Positions 50,874 through 59,753 of a stretch of 64,000 nucleotides of DNA are shown piece after piece. The translations under genes were made by a program, and so were the position numbers. Below the pieces are notes generated by a model. That model saw only the letters and a program-made list of their open reading frames with translations, ran no database searches and had not been told where the DNA came from. The stretch is taken from the NCBI RefSeq assembly GCF_029894125.1, contig NZ_JARXYZ010000018.1:100717-164716 (forward strand). Reading direction: 5' to 3'. Numbering within the stretch: the first letter of the stretch is position 1; each line of letters opens with the position of its first letter. The DNA is from Kitasatospora sp. MAA19. Its GTDB lineage: Bacteria > Actinomycetota > Actinomycetes > Streptomycetales > Streptomycetaceae.

Positions 50874-51893
50874 ATGACTGGTTCTGCACTGCCTCAACCG
50901 CTTCGACCGCGTGCCCTGAGGCCCGGAGATCTCGTTGTCATCGCCTCGCTGTCCGGCCCGCTGCCGGCCGCTTACGAGCCCAACGTCGAGCAGACGGTGG
51001 TGGTGCTCGAACGGATGGGATTCCGTGTGCGTCGGGCTCCGCTACTCGAGGTGGGGCGGCGCCATTGGTGGAGCGCGGCCACGCCGGCGGAGATCGCCGG
51101 GGAGCTCAACGGTCTTCTGCGTGATCCCGAGGTGCGCGCGATCGTCGCGAGTGACGGCGGCCAGGCGGCGCTCGGCTACCTCGACCTGATCGACGTCGAG
51201 GCGATCAGGGCCGACCCCAAGCCGATCCTCGGCTACAGCGACATCTCGCTGCTGCACCTGGTGCTCTATGCGCGCACGGGTCTGGTCGGGTTCCATGCCG
51301 ACATGGCCGTCCCCGGCTTCGGCGGGCACTGGCAGGCTGCGCCCGTGGCGCGCCAATCGGAACTCGAGAAGCTCTACTCCAGGTTGCTGACCAGCACCGA
51401 GGCGATCGGTGCACTGCCTGCGAGCCCGTCGTGGGAGTGCTGGCGTCCTGGTCGTGTCGAAGGCCGGCTGATCGGCGGGGTGATCAACCGCATCGTGCTG
51501 GCGCAGGCGACGCCTTTCGCGCTGCCGCTCGAACAGTTCGACGGTGCGGTGCTGTTCTGGGAGGAGATGGGCGGCCTGGCATCGTACGTGTGGAGCTATC
51601 TGCAGGTGATGCGACACTGCGGCATCCTCGATCGGATCTCCGGCATGGTCGTGGGCGTTCCGCGCGAGATCAGTGGACTCGAGCCCGGCACCTCCCCGAC
51701 CCTGCCCGAGATCGTCCTCGACGTCCTCGGCGACCGCGACATCCCGGTCCTGGGCAACGTCGACTTCGGGCATGCCGGCCCGAATCTGCCGATGCCGGTC
51801 GGCATCCGCGTCGGCCTCGACGCGCAGCAGCGGACGTTGTCGCTGCTCGAACCGGCGGTAGGGCCGCACACGATGCCGGGACCGGTCAGCTGA
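50874..51893 (+). CDS. S66 peptidase (LD-carboxypeptidase / MccF-like)
   Basis: 339 residues. Serine peptidase family S66: LRPRALRPGDLVVIASLSGP opening, nucleophile Ser in PILGYSDISLLHLVLYARTG (about residue 117), later Glu region AVLFWEEMGGLASYVWSYL (about residue 230) and catalytic His in NVDFGHAGPNLPMPVG (about residue 300). LdcA recycles muropeptides; MccF relatives give self-resistance to microcin C-like compounds. The N-terminal VIASLSGP and the VGFHADM block fit either branch. The ATG has no strong ribosome-binding site. No signal peptide: cytoplasmic. Confidence 0.88.
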   Translation: MTGSALPQPLRPRALRPGDLVVIASLSGPLPAAYEPNVEQTVVVLERMGFRVRRAPLLEVGRRHWWSAATPAEIAGELNGLLRDPEVRAIVASDGGQAALGYLDLIDVEAIRADPKPILGYSDISLLHLVLYARTGLVGFHADMAVPGFGGHWQAAPVARQSELEKLYSRLLTSTEAIGALPASPSWECWRPGRVEGRLIGGVINRIVLAQATPFALPLEQFDGAVLFWEEMGGLASYVWSYLQVMRHCGILDRISGMVVGVPREISGLEPGTSPTLPEIVLDVLGDRDIPVLGNVDFGHAGPNLPMPVGIRVGLDAQQRTLSLLEPAVGPHTMPGPVS

Positions 51894-52371
51894 GCACCGC
51901 GGATCAGTGAGCCGACGGCCCGGCAGCGCCCCTGGGGCCAACTCACGCTCTGGTGATCGACGCCCTGAGCCGCTTGTTCGGCTTGCAGGAGGGGCCTTGG
52001 ACACCTGGTGGCTCGTGTTGGTCTAGAAGCTCGGCTCCTGACGTCACGGATCACCAACCCTGTGAACGTCTGCGGTCCTAGGGATTCTCACGGATCCTCA
52101 TCACCCTGCCCACCGGGTCGTCAGCCGACCGGCCGTGGTGCTCACCACCGGTCCGCGCGCGGGAGAACGGGCAAGGTGACCAGCACCCAGCAACTCCCCG
52201 CGGCCTCACCACCCTGATCCCGCAGTCCCGGACCACCACCCCCAGCGCGGGCATCAGTTGATGATGCGCTCGGCGCGGTAGATCTGCCCTGCTGGTCACG
52301 GGAACCCTGCGCCGGGTTCCCCGGGCCGGGGACGTCGCTGCGACGGGGGTGGGGAGATCCGCGTCTGATCA
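51894..52371. other. Intergenic region 3' of tRNA-Cys
   Basis: About 480 bases between the carboxypeptidase stop and the 3' end of the leftward tRNA. No gene, integrase, att-like duplication of the tRNA end or clear hairpin seen. Short minus-strand frames are shadows. Confidence 0.45.
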
Positions 52372-52445
52372 TGGAGGTGGAGAAAGGATTCGAACCCATG
52401 TAAACGGCTCTGCAGGCCGTCGCCTCGCCACTCGGCCACTCCACC
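52372..52445 (-). tRNA. tRNA-Cys (GCA)
   Basis: Minus-strand cloverleaf of 74 nt including the encoded CCA. The 7-bp acceptor stem GGTGGAG/CTCCACC is perfect; discriminator base U. The anticodon arm ACGGC-CTGCAGA-GCCGT gives anticodon GCA (Cys). The T-arm contains GGTTCGAATCC. U at position 73 is the known identity element for cysteine tRNA. Flanked on its 5' side by an AT-rich promoter region. Confidence 0.95.
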
Positions 52446-52645
52446 AGAGGTGACATCCGGAATATTACGCGAACATGAACAAGGAGAGGGTGGATGTCCC
52501 GGGATTCCGTGGAACATCGTCCAGGTGGAGCCTTTGTGTTTCTAATGAAGAATTGGGCCGGCCATGTCCGGTCGAATTTCTTCAAGTCCGGCCGGAAAAC
52601 CCCATTAGCCTGGTTCGAATACTTCCGAGCGACGGGATTCCCACC

Positions 52646-53467
52646 GTGACCGCCGAGGACTGCCTGACCACTCCCGCCGACGCGCGGACGGACACGCCTC
52701 CGCCGAACCTATGCCAGTACAAGAGCCTGCCGCTGCGCGACTTCCCGCCGCTGGGGCTGGTGCGTCAGGCCCGCATCGCCCGGGAACAGCGCCGCGAGGA
52801 CCTCGGCGCCGTCCCCGCCCCGGGCCGCCCGTCCCGGTATGCGGAGGGCGACTGGGTCCGCGTCAAGAGCGTGGACCAGGTCCGTGCCACGCTCGACGCC
52901 GACGACCGGCACCGGGGGCTGTGGTTCACCGGCAGTCAGTGGTCCTTCTGCGGCGGCGTTCACCAGGTCGAACGCGTCGTACGCCGCATGGTCGACGACC
53001 ACTACCGCATCCGCCGCCTGTCGGGCACCGTCGCCCTGGCCGGCGCCACCTGCCACGGAGCCGACGGCACCCAGGGCTGCGGACTCGACTGCGCCCTCCT
53101 CTTCCGCGACGAGTGGCTCGAACCCGCCCCCGCAGCGGACCCCGCCGCCCGGCCCGCCGCCCTCTGGGCGACCGTCCGTACCCTGCCGGAGATCCAGGCC
53201 ACCCTCGACCGCGCCGGACGACTCCACGGCGTCCCCTTCCAACCCGGCATGGAACACCACGCCGGCCACCGGCACGGCGCCACCGAACTGCGTCACCGCT
53301 CACTCGCCTGGTGGCAGCGCCCCACCGGAGGCCGCTGGTTCATCCTCGACGCACTGCGCTGCAACGGCGAGCCGCTGCTCGCCACCGGCTGCGACCGCCA
53401 GTGCGCCCTGCTCTGGCACGAATCCTGGCTGCGCCTCGAACCCGCGGCCGTCACGGTCGCGCAGTAG
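52646..53467 (+). CDS. Hypothetical protein with two Cys-rich tandem domains
   Basis: 273 residues from the GTG at 52646. After a Pro-rich N terminus come two homologous domains of about 95 residues (about 75-165 and 175-270). Each opens with W-(V/A)-x-V and a ...VxATLDxxxR/ IQATLDRAGR segment, has a GxxWxxxV or RWFI centre, then GATCHGADGTQGCGLDCALL or ALRCNGEPLLATGCDRQCAL, and ends W-L-E/R-L-E-P. The conserved C...GCxxxC plus Trp could bind metal. I do not recognise a named function. The upstream AT-rich stretch is taken as promoter, not coding. Converges with a polysaccharide deacetylase across a terminator. Confidence 0.75.
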   Translation: MTAEDCLTTPADARTDTPPPNLCQYKSLPLRDFPPLGLVRQARIAREQRREDLGAVPAPGRPSRYAEGDWVRVKSVDQVRATLDADDRHRGLWFTGSQWSFCGGVHQVERVVRRMVDDHYRIRRLSGTVALAGATCHGADGTQGCGLDCALLFRDEWLEPAPAADPAARPAALWATVRTLPEIQATLDRAGRLHGVPFQPGMEHHAGHRHGATELRHRSLAWWQRPTGGRWFILDALRCNGEPLLATGCDRQCALLWHESWLRLEPAAVTVAQ

Positions 53468-53483
53468 GCCGGACGGGAGGCCG

Positions 53484-53506
53484 CGCGGCCACGGAAGGTG
53501 GCCGCG
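53484..53506. terminator. Bidirectional hairpin
   Basis: 9-bp perfect stem (53484-53492 with 53498-53506), 5-nt loop, between the convergent Cys-rich protein gene and polysaccharide deacetylase gene. Confidence 0.65.
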
Positions 53507-53518
53507 GGAAGGTGCGAG

Positions 53519-54265
53519 TCAGCCCTTCCAGTGATGCAGCAGCCGCTTCGCGGAGAGCCGCAACGGCCCGTCCCGGTCGCCCACGTAGCAGCGCGGTAGT
53601 GCGTGCGGCCCGCCGCCGGAGCCCGGCGCGACCGCGCAGGCGTGGTCGTAGCCGGCCTGTGCGACGGCCTCCATCGCGGCCCGGTCGAGGGAACCGTAGG
53701 GGTAGCAGAAGCCTTCCACCGGGCCGCCGCTCGCATCCTCCAGGACGGCCCGGCTGTCCACGACCTGGGCCGCCAGCTCGCGTCCGGTCATCCCGGCGAG
53801 CCTGCGGTGGGTGAGGCCGTGCGAGCCCACCTCCAGCCCCGCCGCGGCGACCTCACGCACCTGCCGGGCCGTCAGCAGCGCCTTGCGCGGACCCTCGCGG
53901 TCCCAGTCGTTGTGGCCGCCGAGCCTGCCCGCCACCACGTACACCGTCGCGCCGAACCCGTACTCCGCCAGCGCCGGCACCACCTGCTCGGCGAAGTCCC
54001 GATATCCGTCGTCGAAGCTCAACCCCACCAGACCCTCCGCGCGGCCCGCCGAGTGGGCGCGCATCAGCGTGCCCACGGAGACCCCCCGCAGCCCTCGCGC
54101 CGCCAGCCACCGAAGCTGACGTCTGAACCGGTCGGGGCTCACCGTGATCAGATACGGGTCCTGTCTCTCCTCCGCCACCGAGTGGTACATCAGCGTCCAC
54201 GGAAATGGCTTCGGCCTTTCCCCGGGCTGCTCGTCCGGACATCGCCTCGGGCTGATCAGCGACAC
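53519..54265 (-). CDS. Polysaccharide deacetylase (NodB domain)
   Basis: 248 residues. Carbohydrate esterase 4: LMYHSVAEE near the start, catalytic base and metal Asp in GLSFDDGYRDFAEQ (about residue 80), metal-binding HxxxH in EVGSHGLTHRRLAGM (about residue 150), and GFCYPYGSLDRAAMEAV further on. It removes N-acetyl groups from a polysaccharide or peptidoglycan-type polymer. No signal peptide is predicted from the GTG start, so it would act in the cytoplasm or on a lipid-linked intermediate. Ribosome-binding site GGAGA is close to the start. Confidence 0.88.
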   Translation of the reverse strand: MSLISPRRCPDEQPGERPKPFPWTLMYHSVAEERQDPYLITVSPDRFRRQLRWLAARGLRGVSVGTLMRAHSAGRAEGLVGLSFDDGYRDFAEQVVPALAEYGFGATVYVVAGRLGGHNDWDREGPRKALLTARQVREVAAAGLEVGSHGLTHRRLAGMTGRELAAQVVDSRAVLEDASGGPVEGFCYPYGSLDRAAMEAVAQAGYDHACAVAPGSGGGPHALPRCYVGDRDGPLRLSAKRLLHHWKG

Positions 54266-54657
54266 GTCTCCACTCCCGCCATTCCGCGTCCGTCGTCCTG
54301 TCTGCTATTCACCGGAGACTGCATTCTGGCAGCGGCCATCCAAGATTCTTGACCGCCGGTATCCACTGCGGTGTTTTCACTCGAATGGCGCTCTGGATGA
54401 TATTCAGGCCATCCTCACGGTTGTTCCCGGTGCCGCCCGCTTTCGCGGCCGGGTCGGCCACACCCGCTCGGGCTCGGCGCTGTCGCCGTCGGACCGGATG
54501 CCGTGCCCGCTCCGGGGGGGTGCCGGGTCAGACCTGGATCTTCTGGATGTCGGCGTGGCTGTCGGTCAGGGCTGCGCTCCAACGGGGAGAATGCGGGGGA
54601 TGGTTATGGTCTGGAGCTCCCAACTTCCTTTCTTCAACTCAGATATGAGGAGTCATC
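54266..54657. other. Intergenic region with divergent promoters
   Basis: 390 bases between the leftward deacetylase and a rightward small exported protein. The left end (54290-54420) is AT-richer than average and should hold the promoters. No gene supported. Confidence 0.4.
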
Positions 54658-54939
54658 ATGCACCGTCGGATCGCTGCGCTCGGCATGCTGGCCGCCACCG
54701 GTGTGATTGCGCTGGCTGTTCCCGCTCAGGCGGCAACGGGGCTGTTGGTGGTGAACGGGGTTCCCCATGAGAACCCGGCGCGGGGCTGCTATGCGACCTC
54801 GTCTCCGGTCTCCGTCCAGAACCATACGAATTCGATGGTTCTGGTGCATGCGGCGGCGAACTGCCAGGGGCCCGTGACCGCGGAGGTCGAACCGGGCCGG
54901 AGCGCGAAGACGTTCGGCGCAAGCTACTTCGTCTTCTGA
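54658..54939 (+). CDS. Small exported protein with two cysteines
   Basis: 93 residues. Sec signal peptide (MHRRIAALGMLAATGVIALA, cleavage after PAQA near residue 25). The mature part of about 68 residues starts ATGLLVVNGVPHENPARG, has two Cys (GCYATSS and ANCQGP) that may form a disulfide, and ends in ASYFVF. GAGGAG precedes the ATG. Similar small secreted beta-rich proteins occur in streptomycetes; function unknown. Alone in its transcript. Confidence 0.8.
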   Translation: MHRRIAALGMLAATGVIALAVPAQAATGLLVVNGVPHENPARGCYATSSPVSVQNHTNSMVLVHAAANCQGPVTAEVEPGRSAKTFGASYFVF

Positions 54940-55367
54940 GCGGGTCCCGTGTCCTGAGGGCGCCCGCCGCTTCCCGCGCTCACCGTCAGCTCCGGCGATC
55001 CTGGCGACGTTCGTAGCGGCGGACGTTGGTAGTGGTCCAGGCCGCACTCGTTCTTCGCGGCCAGGAGGCATTCCGCCACCTGCCATCGGGTTGCGGCCAC
55101 CCGGGCGAGGTCCTCAGCCGGGTGTCGGCCGGGCCGGGGGTGACGTACCGCCGCATGACGGCGTGGGTGTGGGCGGCTCGCCCCGGGTCTGTCGCGGTCC
55201 GGCGGATGGCCCATCGTGTTCACCCCCGGTGGGTGCGCCGCCCCGAGTCGGCCGGAGTTTCCGCCTGCGTCCCGGTGGCAGCCTTGCCTGCCCGGTGGTG
55301 GGCTGGGGCCCGTCCCCCGTCCCTAGGTCCGGTGCTCGGGGAGGGGCGAAATCCAGGAGGCAGGGAA
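54940..55367. other. Intergenic region, no supported gene
   Basis: About 430 bases between two exported-protein genes. Frames cross it without ribosome-binding sites. Contains the upstream region of the glycine-rich protein gene. Confidence 0.4.
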
Positions 55368-55898
55368 GTGGTGTCAAGGACGGCGTTGTCCGCACTGGTG
55401 GCCGGGATCGTGACGGCGGGAGGCCTGGTGGCCGGCATGCCCGCGGCGCACGCCGGCGGCGTGCAGAAGTTCACCGCGAACGGCACGTTCACGGTCCCGG
55501 CCGGGGTCTCCAGCCCGACCGTGGAACTGCGGGGCGGCGGAGACGGCGGCGGCCCCCTCGCCCTCGCCGCTGCCCGTGGCGGAGCCGGGTCCGGCAGCTA
55601 TGGCAGCGAGGACGACGGCGACGGCGGCAACGGGGGCGAGGACGACGGCGACGGCGGCAACGGGGGCGAGGACGACGGCGACGGCGGCAACGGGGGCGAG
55701 GACGGTGGCGCCGGCGGCAACGGGGGTGAGGACGGTGGCGACGGCAGCAACGGCGGTGAGGACGGCGCGCCGATCGACGGCGGTAAGGGCAACGGCGGGG
55801 GCGACAACGGGGGCAGTGGCGACAACATCAGCGAATCCGGGTTGAACGGCAGCGACGGACGGGCCACGGTGTCGAGCCGGGACGGACGGCTGGGGTGA
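55368..55898 (+). CDS. Secreted glycine/aspartate-rich repeat protein
   Basis: 176 residues. GTG start with AGGAGG seven bases upstream. Signal peptide about residues 1-27 (VVSRTALSALVAGIVTAGGL, cleavage after AHA). Then VQKFTANGTFTVPAGVSSPT, the start module of glycine-rich surface proteins of actinomycetes, and a low-complexity region made of five copies of a decapeptide like EDDGDGGNGG. The acidic residues at regular spacing could bind calcium, as in RTX-like repeats, although the nonapeptide consensus is not met. Surface or matrix role is inference. GTG at 55371 is an alternative start. Confidence 0.75.
   Translation: MVSRTALSALVAGIVTAGGLVAGMPAAHAGGVQKFTANGTFTVPAGVSSPTVELRGGGDGGGPLALAAARGGAGSGSYGSEDDGDGGNGGEDDGDGGNGGEDDGDGGNGGEDGGAGGNGGEDGGDGSNGGEDGAPIDGGKGNGGGDNGGSGDNISESGLNGSDGRATVSSRDGRLG
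55608..55757 (+). repeat. Five tandem 30-bp coding repeats
   Basis: Units begin at 55608, 55638, 55668, 55698 and 55728. The first three are identical over nearly all bases; the last two have diverged at several positions. They encode the acidic Gly-rich decapeptides of the secreted protein. Confidence 0.9.
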
Positions 55899-55938
55899 CG
55901 GGCCGCTTGCCGCGTCCCGGTGAGCGGAGGTGCGGGTC

Positions 55939-56850
55939 ATGGGCGCGCCGCTGATTCTTGTCACGGGTGCCGCAGGCAGCGTCGGGGCGGTGGGCCGGTC
56001 GGTGGTTCAGGACCTCAGAAGCCGGGAGCTGCCGGTACGGGCCCTGGTCCGGCGTGAGGACGAACGCGCCGCGGCCCTGCGTGCCACGGGTGCCGAGGTG
56101 GTGGTCGGGGACCTGACCCGGCCCGTGGACGTCGTGCGCGCGCTGGATGGCTGCGGGCGCCTGTACTTCGGCATGGGCGTGTCGGCCCAGTACCTAGAGG
56201 CGGCCCTGGTCACGGCGGCGGCGGCGCGTGCTCACCAGGGCCTGGAGGCGTTCGTCAACATGTCCCAGATGACCGTCTCCCAGATGCGGCTGACCAGCAC
56301 CGACGAATCGACGCAGCAGCGCCAGCACTGGCTCACGGAGCAGGCCCTGGACTGGTCGGGCCTGCCGGTGGTGCAGGTGCGCCCGACCGTGTTCATGGAG
56401 AATCCGCTGTTCCGGCTCGCCTTCGCCTCGGTCGCCCGGGACGGGGTCCTGAGGCTTCCGTTCGGCACCGGCCGTACCTCGCCGGTCGCCGCTCGGGACG
56501 TCGCCGCAGTGGTCGCCGAGATCCTGGCGAACCCCGCGCCGCACCTCGGCCGTGTCCACGAACTGACCGGACCGGTCTCCCAGGACCTGACGGCGATGGC
56601 GGCCGAGCTCAGCGCGGCCCTGCACCGGCCGGTCGGCTACGACGACCCGCCCTATGAACTGTGGCTGGAGCAGGACCTGAGGCCCCTGGGACTGCCGGAC
56701 CACGTCTTCGATCACCTGGCGACGATGGCGCGCCTGCACGCGGAGAACCGATACGACCGCGTGACCCGGGAGGTGGAGCTGATCACCGGGCGACCGGCCT
56801 GCGGCGTTCGCGAGTTCGCCGAGAGCCATCCCGAGCTGTGCACCGAATGA
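55939..56850 (+). CDS. NmrA-like NAD(P)-binding oxidoreductase
   Basis: 303 residues. Atypical SDR: nucleotide motif LVTGAAGSVGAVGRSVV (residue 8), then RALVRREDERAAAL, GAEVVVGDLTRP, and an FVNMSQMTVSQM strand in place of a normal catalytic Tyr-Lys pair. QVRPTVFMENPLFR is a typical NmrA-family block. Such proteins bind NAD(P) and act as redox sensors or as quinone/azo reductases. GGAGG lies eight bases before the ATG at 55939. The following oxidoreductase on the same strand suggests a redox role. Confidence 0.85.
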   Translation: MGAPLILVTGAAGSVGAVGRSVVQDLRSRELPVRALVRREDERAAALRATGAEVVVGDLTRPVDVVRALDGCGRLYFGMGVSAQYLEAALVTAAAARAHQGLEAFVNMSQMTVSQMRLTSTDESTQQRQHWLTEQALDWSGLPVVQVRPTVFMENPLFRLAFASVARDGVLRLPFGTGRTSPVAARDVAAVVAEILANPAPHLGRVHELTGPVSQDLTAMAAELSAALHRPVGYDDPPYELWLEQDLRPLGLPDHVFDHLATMARLHAENRYDRVTREVELITGRPACGVREFAESHPELCTE

Positions 56851-57076
56851 CGCCGCTGCTCGGCGTGGCCGGGGCAACCGCAACGCGCCGCGCCGCCGGC
56901 CAGCTGGGGGACCGGGAGGCTCCCGAGGCCGGTCACGGCGTGCCATACGGCCACCAGGGGCACGGATGACCGCTCCTGGTGCCTGCCACGGCCAAGGCAT
57001 GACGGCCGTGCCCGCACCGAGCGGTTACATGAGCCGGGAAACGGCCCGGCCGCCCCGAAGGAGACGCGAGGAAGCG

Positions 57077-58534
57077 ATGAACGAAGCCCGTGAGCACCAG
57101 GAGAGCAGCGCCTACGACGTGGTCGTGCTGGGCGCCGGTCCGGTCGGCCAGAACGTCGCCGATCGTGCCCGCGCCGCCGGCCTCACCGTGGCCGTCGTGG
57201 AGCGTGAACTGGTCGGCGGCGAATGCTCCTACTGGGCCTGCGTCCCCAGCAAGGCCCTGCTGCGGCCGGTCATCGCGGTCGCCGACGCCCGCCGCGTGGA
57301 CGGCGCCCGGCAGGCCGTCACCGGCCGGCTCGACACCGACCGGGTCTTCGCCCGCCGCAACCACTACGTCAGCGACTGGGACGACACCGGACAGGCCGAA
57401 TGGGTGAAGTCCATCGGCGCCGACCTCTTCCGTGGTCACGGCCGCCTCGACGGCCCCCGCCGCGTCACGGTCACCAGGGACGACGGCGCGCGCCTGACCC
57501 TCACCGCCCGGCACGCGGTCGCCATCGCCACCGGCAGCCTGCCGCTGCTGCCCGACATCCCGGGCGCACGGGAGGCCCGGCCCTGGACGAACCGGAACGG
57601 CACCGACTCCAGTACGGTCCCCGGCCGGCTCGCCATCGTCGGAGGCGGTGGAGTCGCCATCGAGATGGCCACCCTCTGGCAGGGCCTCGGCTCCCAGGTC
57701 ACCCTGCTCGTCCGCCACCGCCTGGTGCCCCGCATGGAACCCTTCGCGGGCGAGCTCGTCGCAGGCAGCCTCAGCGAGGCGGGCGTGGACGTGCGGATCG
57801 GCACCCGGGTCACCGCCGTGCGCCGCCCGGACCCCACCGGGCCCGTCACCCTCACCCTCGACGACGGCAGCGACCTGCAGGCCGACGAGGTCATGTTCGC
57901 CACCGGCCGGACCCCCAGCACCGACGACATCGGCCTGGACACGGTCGGCCTCTCCCCGGGCACATGGCTGGAGGTGGACACCACGTGTCTGGTCCACGGG
58001 GTCGACGGCGCATGGCTCTACGCCGTCGGCGACGTCAACCACCGTGCCCTGCTCACCCATCAGGGCAAGTACCAGGCACGGACCGCAGGCGACGCCATCG
58101 GCGCTCGCGCCGCCGGCCTTCCCCTGGACGACGGCCCGTGGGGAGACCACGCCACCACCGCAGATCAGCACGCCGTGCCCCAGGTCTTCTTCACCGACCC
58201 CGAGGCGGCCGCCGTGGGCCTGACCGCCGAGCAGGCGACCCGGGCCGGCCACCGCATCACGACCGTCGACCTCGACTTCGACACCGCCCAGGGCGCCGAC
58301 CTCTACGCCGACGACTACCGTGGCCACGCCCGGCTGGTGGTCGACCTGGACCGGGAAGTCCTGCTCGGGGCGACCTTCGTCGGCCCCGGAGTCAGCGAGC
58401 TGCTGCACTCCGCCACCGTCGCGGTCGCCGGCGAGGTCCCGCTCAAACGCCTGCGGCACGCGATCGCCTGCTTCCCGACCGTCAGCGAGATCTGGCTCTT
58501 CCTCCTCGCCGCCTACCAGCGCGACCGCGCCTGA
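57077..58534 (+). CDS. FAD/NAD(P)-dependent disulfide oxidoreductase, second copy
   Basis: 485 residues, clearly paralogous to the gene at 4554-6020. FAD motif VLGAGPVGQNVADRA (about residue 15), redox CX4C in GGECSYWACVPSKALL (about residues 47-62), second Rossmann motif IVGGGGVAIEMA, AVGDVNHRALLTHQGKYQAR. The C-terminal motif reads FPTVSEIW: as in the first copy, the His of the DLD proton relay is Phe. The ATG at 57077 follows GAGGAAG. It is followed by an MBL-fold hydrolase and an SDR. Electron acceptor unknown. Confidence 0.85.
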   Translation: MNEAREHQESSAYDVVVLGAGPVGQNVADRARAAGLTVAVVERELVGGECSYWACVPSKALLRPVIAVADARRVDGARQAVTGRLDTDRVFARRNHYVSDWDDTGQAEWVKSIGADLFRGHGRLDGPRRVTVTRDDGARLTLTARHAVAIATGSLPLLPDIPGAREARPWTNRNGTDSSTVPGRLAIVGGGGVAIEMATLWQGLGSQVTLLVRHRLVPRMEPFAGELVAGSLSEAGVDVRIGTRVTAVRRPDPTGPVTLTLDDGSDLQADEVMFATGRTPSTDDIGLDTVGLSPGTWLEVDTTCLVHGVDGAWLYAVGDVNHRALLTHQGKYQARTAGDAIGARAAGLPLDDGPWGDHATTADQHAVPQVFFTDPEAAAVGLTAEQATRAGHRITTVDLDFDTAQGADLYADDYRGHARLVVDLDREVLLGATFVGPGVSELLHSATVAVAGEVPLKRLRHAIACFPTVSEIWLFLLAAYQRDRA

Positions 58535-58670
58535 GCGGACGGGGGAGGGGCCCGCCGCAGCGCGCGGCCGCCGAGGGGCACGCGGCCGTGTCGCGCCGCG
58601 TCCCGCTCCCTCCGAGCTGTCGTCCAGGCGACCGATAGCAGCCGCGTCATCCGGCGCGCAGGCTGGGGAC

Positions 58671-59570
58671 ATGGACACCATCACGCTTGGGAACGTGGAG
58701 ATCACCCGCGTGGTCGAGCTGGCCGCCCGAGGCCGCGCCCGCGACTACGTCTTCCCCGACGTGCCCGTCGAGCACTGGCGGGCGCACGAGAGCTGGCTCG
58801 CCCCCACCTTCCTGGACCCGGTCACCGACGAGGTCCGCGTCATGATCCAGACCTGGGTGATCAGCAGCGAGGGCCGGACGATCCTGATCGACACCGGCAT
58901 CGGCAACGACCGGGAACGCCCGGCCATGCCGGCCTTCCACCATCTGAGCACCCACTACCTCGAAGAGCTGGCCGCGGCAGGCGTCCGCCCGCAGGACGTG
59001 GACACGGTGATCTGCACCCATGTCCACGGCGACCACGTCGGCTGGAACACCCGCCTGACGGACGACGGAGCGTGGCGACCGACCTTCCCCAACGCCCGGT
59101 ACGTCATCCCGCGCGCCGACTTCGACTACTGGAACCCGGCCAACGGACACCGGACCCGCTCCGGGCCCCGGATGGCCAACGTCTTCGAGGACAGCGTCGC
59201 CCCCGTGCACCAGGCCGGACAGACCGTGCTGTGGGAGGGCGACCACTACGACGTCGACTCCCGGCTCCGCATCGAGCCCGCCCCCGGCCACACCCCCGGC
59301 TCCTGCGTCGTATGGCTGCGATCGGGCACGGACCGGGCGGTGTTCGCCGGGGACCTGCTGCACAGCCCACTGCAGATCGTGGAGCCGGACGACTGCCCCA
59401 GCTTCGACGAGGACGAGCCCCGCGCCCGGAACAGCCGGCGTCGGGTGCTGGGGGAGGCCGCGGACCGGGGCGCCCTGCTGCTCCCCGCGCACCTGCCCGG
59501 ACCGGGGGCAGCCGAAGTGCGGCGCGTCGGCGACCGGTTCGCGGTGAAGGAGTGGGCGGCATGGCGGTGA
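58671..59570 (+). CDS. MBL-fold metallo-hydrolase
   Basis: 299 residues. Metal site HxHxDH in ICTHVHGDHVGWN (about residue 120), further His in PAPGHTPGSCVVWL (about residue 206), Asp in VFAGDLLHSPLQI (about residue 227) and a last His in LLPAHLPGPG. The start TITLGNVEITRVVEL and two bound metals fit the AttM/AHL-lactonase-like and related hydrolases; substrate not predictable. Weak ribosome-binding site before the ATG. Lies between the flavoprotein and the SDR on one strand. Confidence 0.87.
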   Translation: MDTITLGNVEITRVVELAARGRARDYVFPDVPVEHWRAHESWLAPTFLDPVTDEVRVMIQTWVISSEGRTILIDTGIGNDRERPAMPAFHHLSTHYLEELAAAGVRPQDVDTVICTHVHGDHVGWNTRLTDDGAWRPTFPNARYVIPRADFDYWNPANGHRTRSGPRMANVFEDSVAPVHQAGQTVLWEGDHYDVDSRLRIEPAPGHTPGSCVVWLRSGTDRAVFAGDLLHSPLQIVEPDDCPSFDEDEPRARNSRRRVLGEAADRGALLLPAHLPGPGAAEVRRVGDRFAVKEWAAWR

Positions 59571-59678
59571 GGGTCTTCCGCCGCCTCCCGCGCCCGGCCG
59601 CCCCGGCGGGCTACACCGAGTACCCGGCGCTCCAGCCCACCGCGGCCTGAGAACCCGGCCCCACCACGAGAGTCCGCT

Positions 59679-59742
59679 GACCGACCGACCGACCGACCGA
59701 CCGACCGACCAACCGACCGACCGACTGACCGACCGACTGACC
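59679..59742 (+). repeat. GACC microsatellite just before SDR gene
   Basis: Sixteen 4-bp units; the first eight are perfect GACC, the rest contain AACC once and GACT twice. The array ends one base before the GAGGAG ribosome-binding site (59743-59748) of the SDR gene at 59754. Unit number could change by slippage and alter promoter spacing or the leader. Confidence 0.92.
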
Positions 59743-59753
59743 GAGGAGACGTC

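Noticed and set aside
52372..52445. tRNA-Cys as integration site of a mobile element
   Set aside because: No integrase, excisionase or duplicated tRNA 3' end found on either side.
55608..55757. CRISPR-like array
   Set aside because: The 30-bp units are contiguous, without spacers, and code for a protein repeat.
59679..59742. Origin or iteron array
   Set aside because: 4-bp units with no replication gene nearby; a simple-sequence repeat is the better description.
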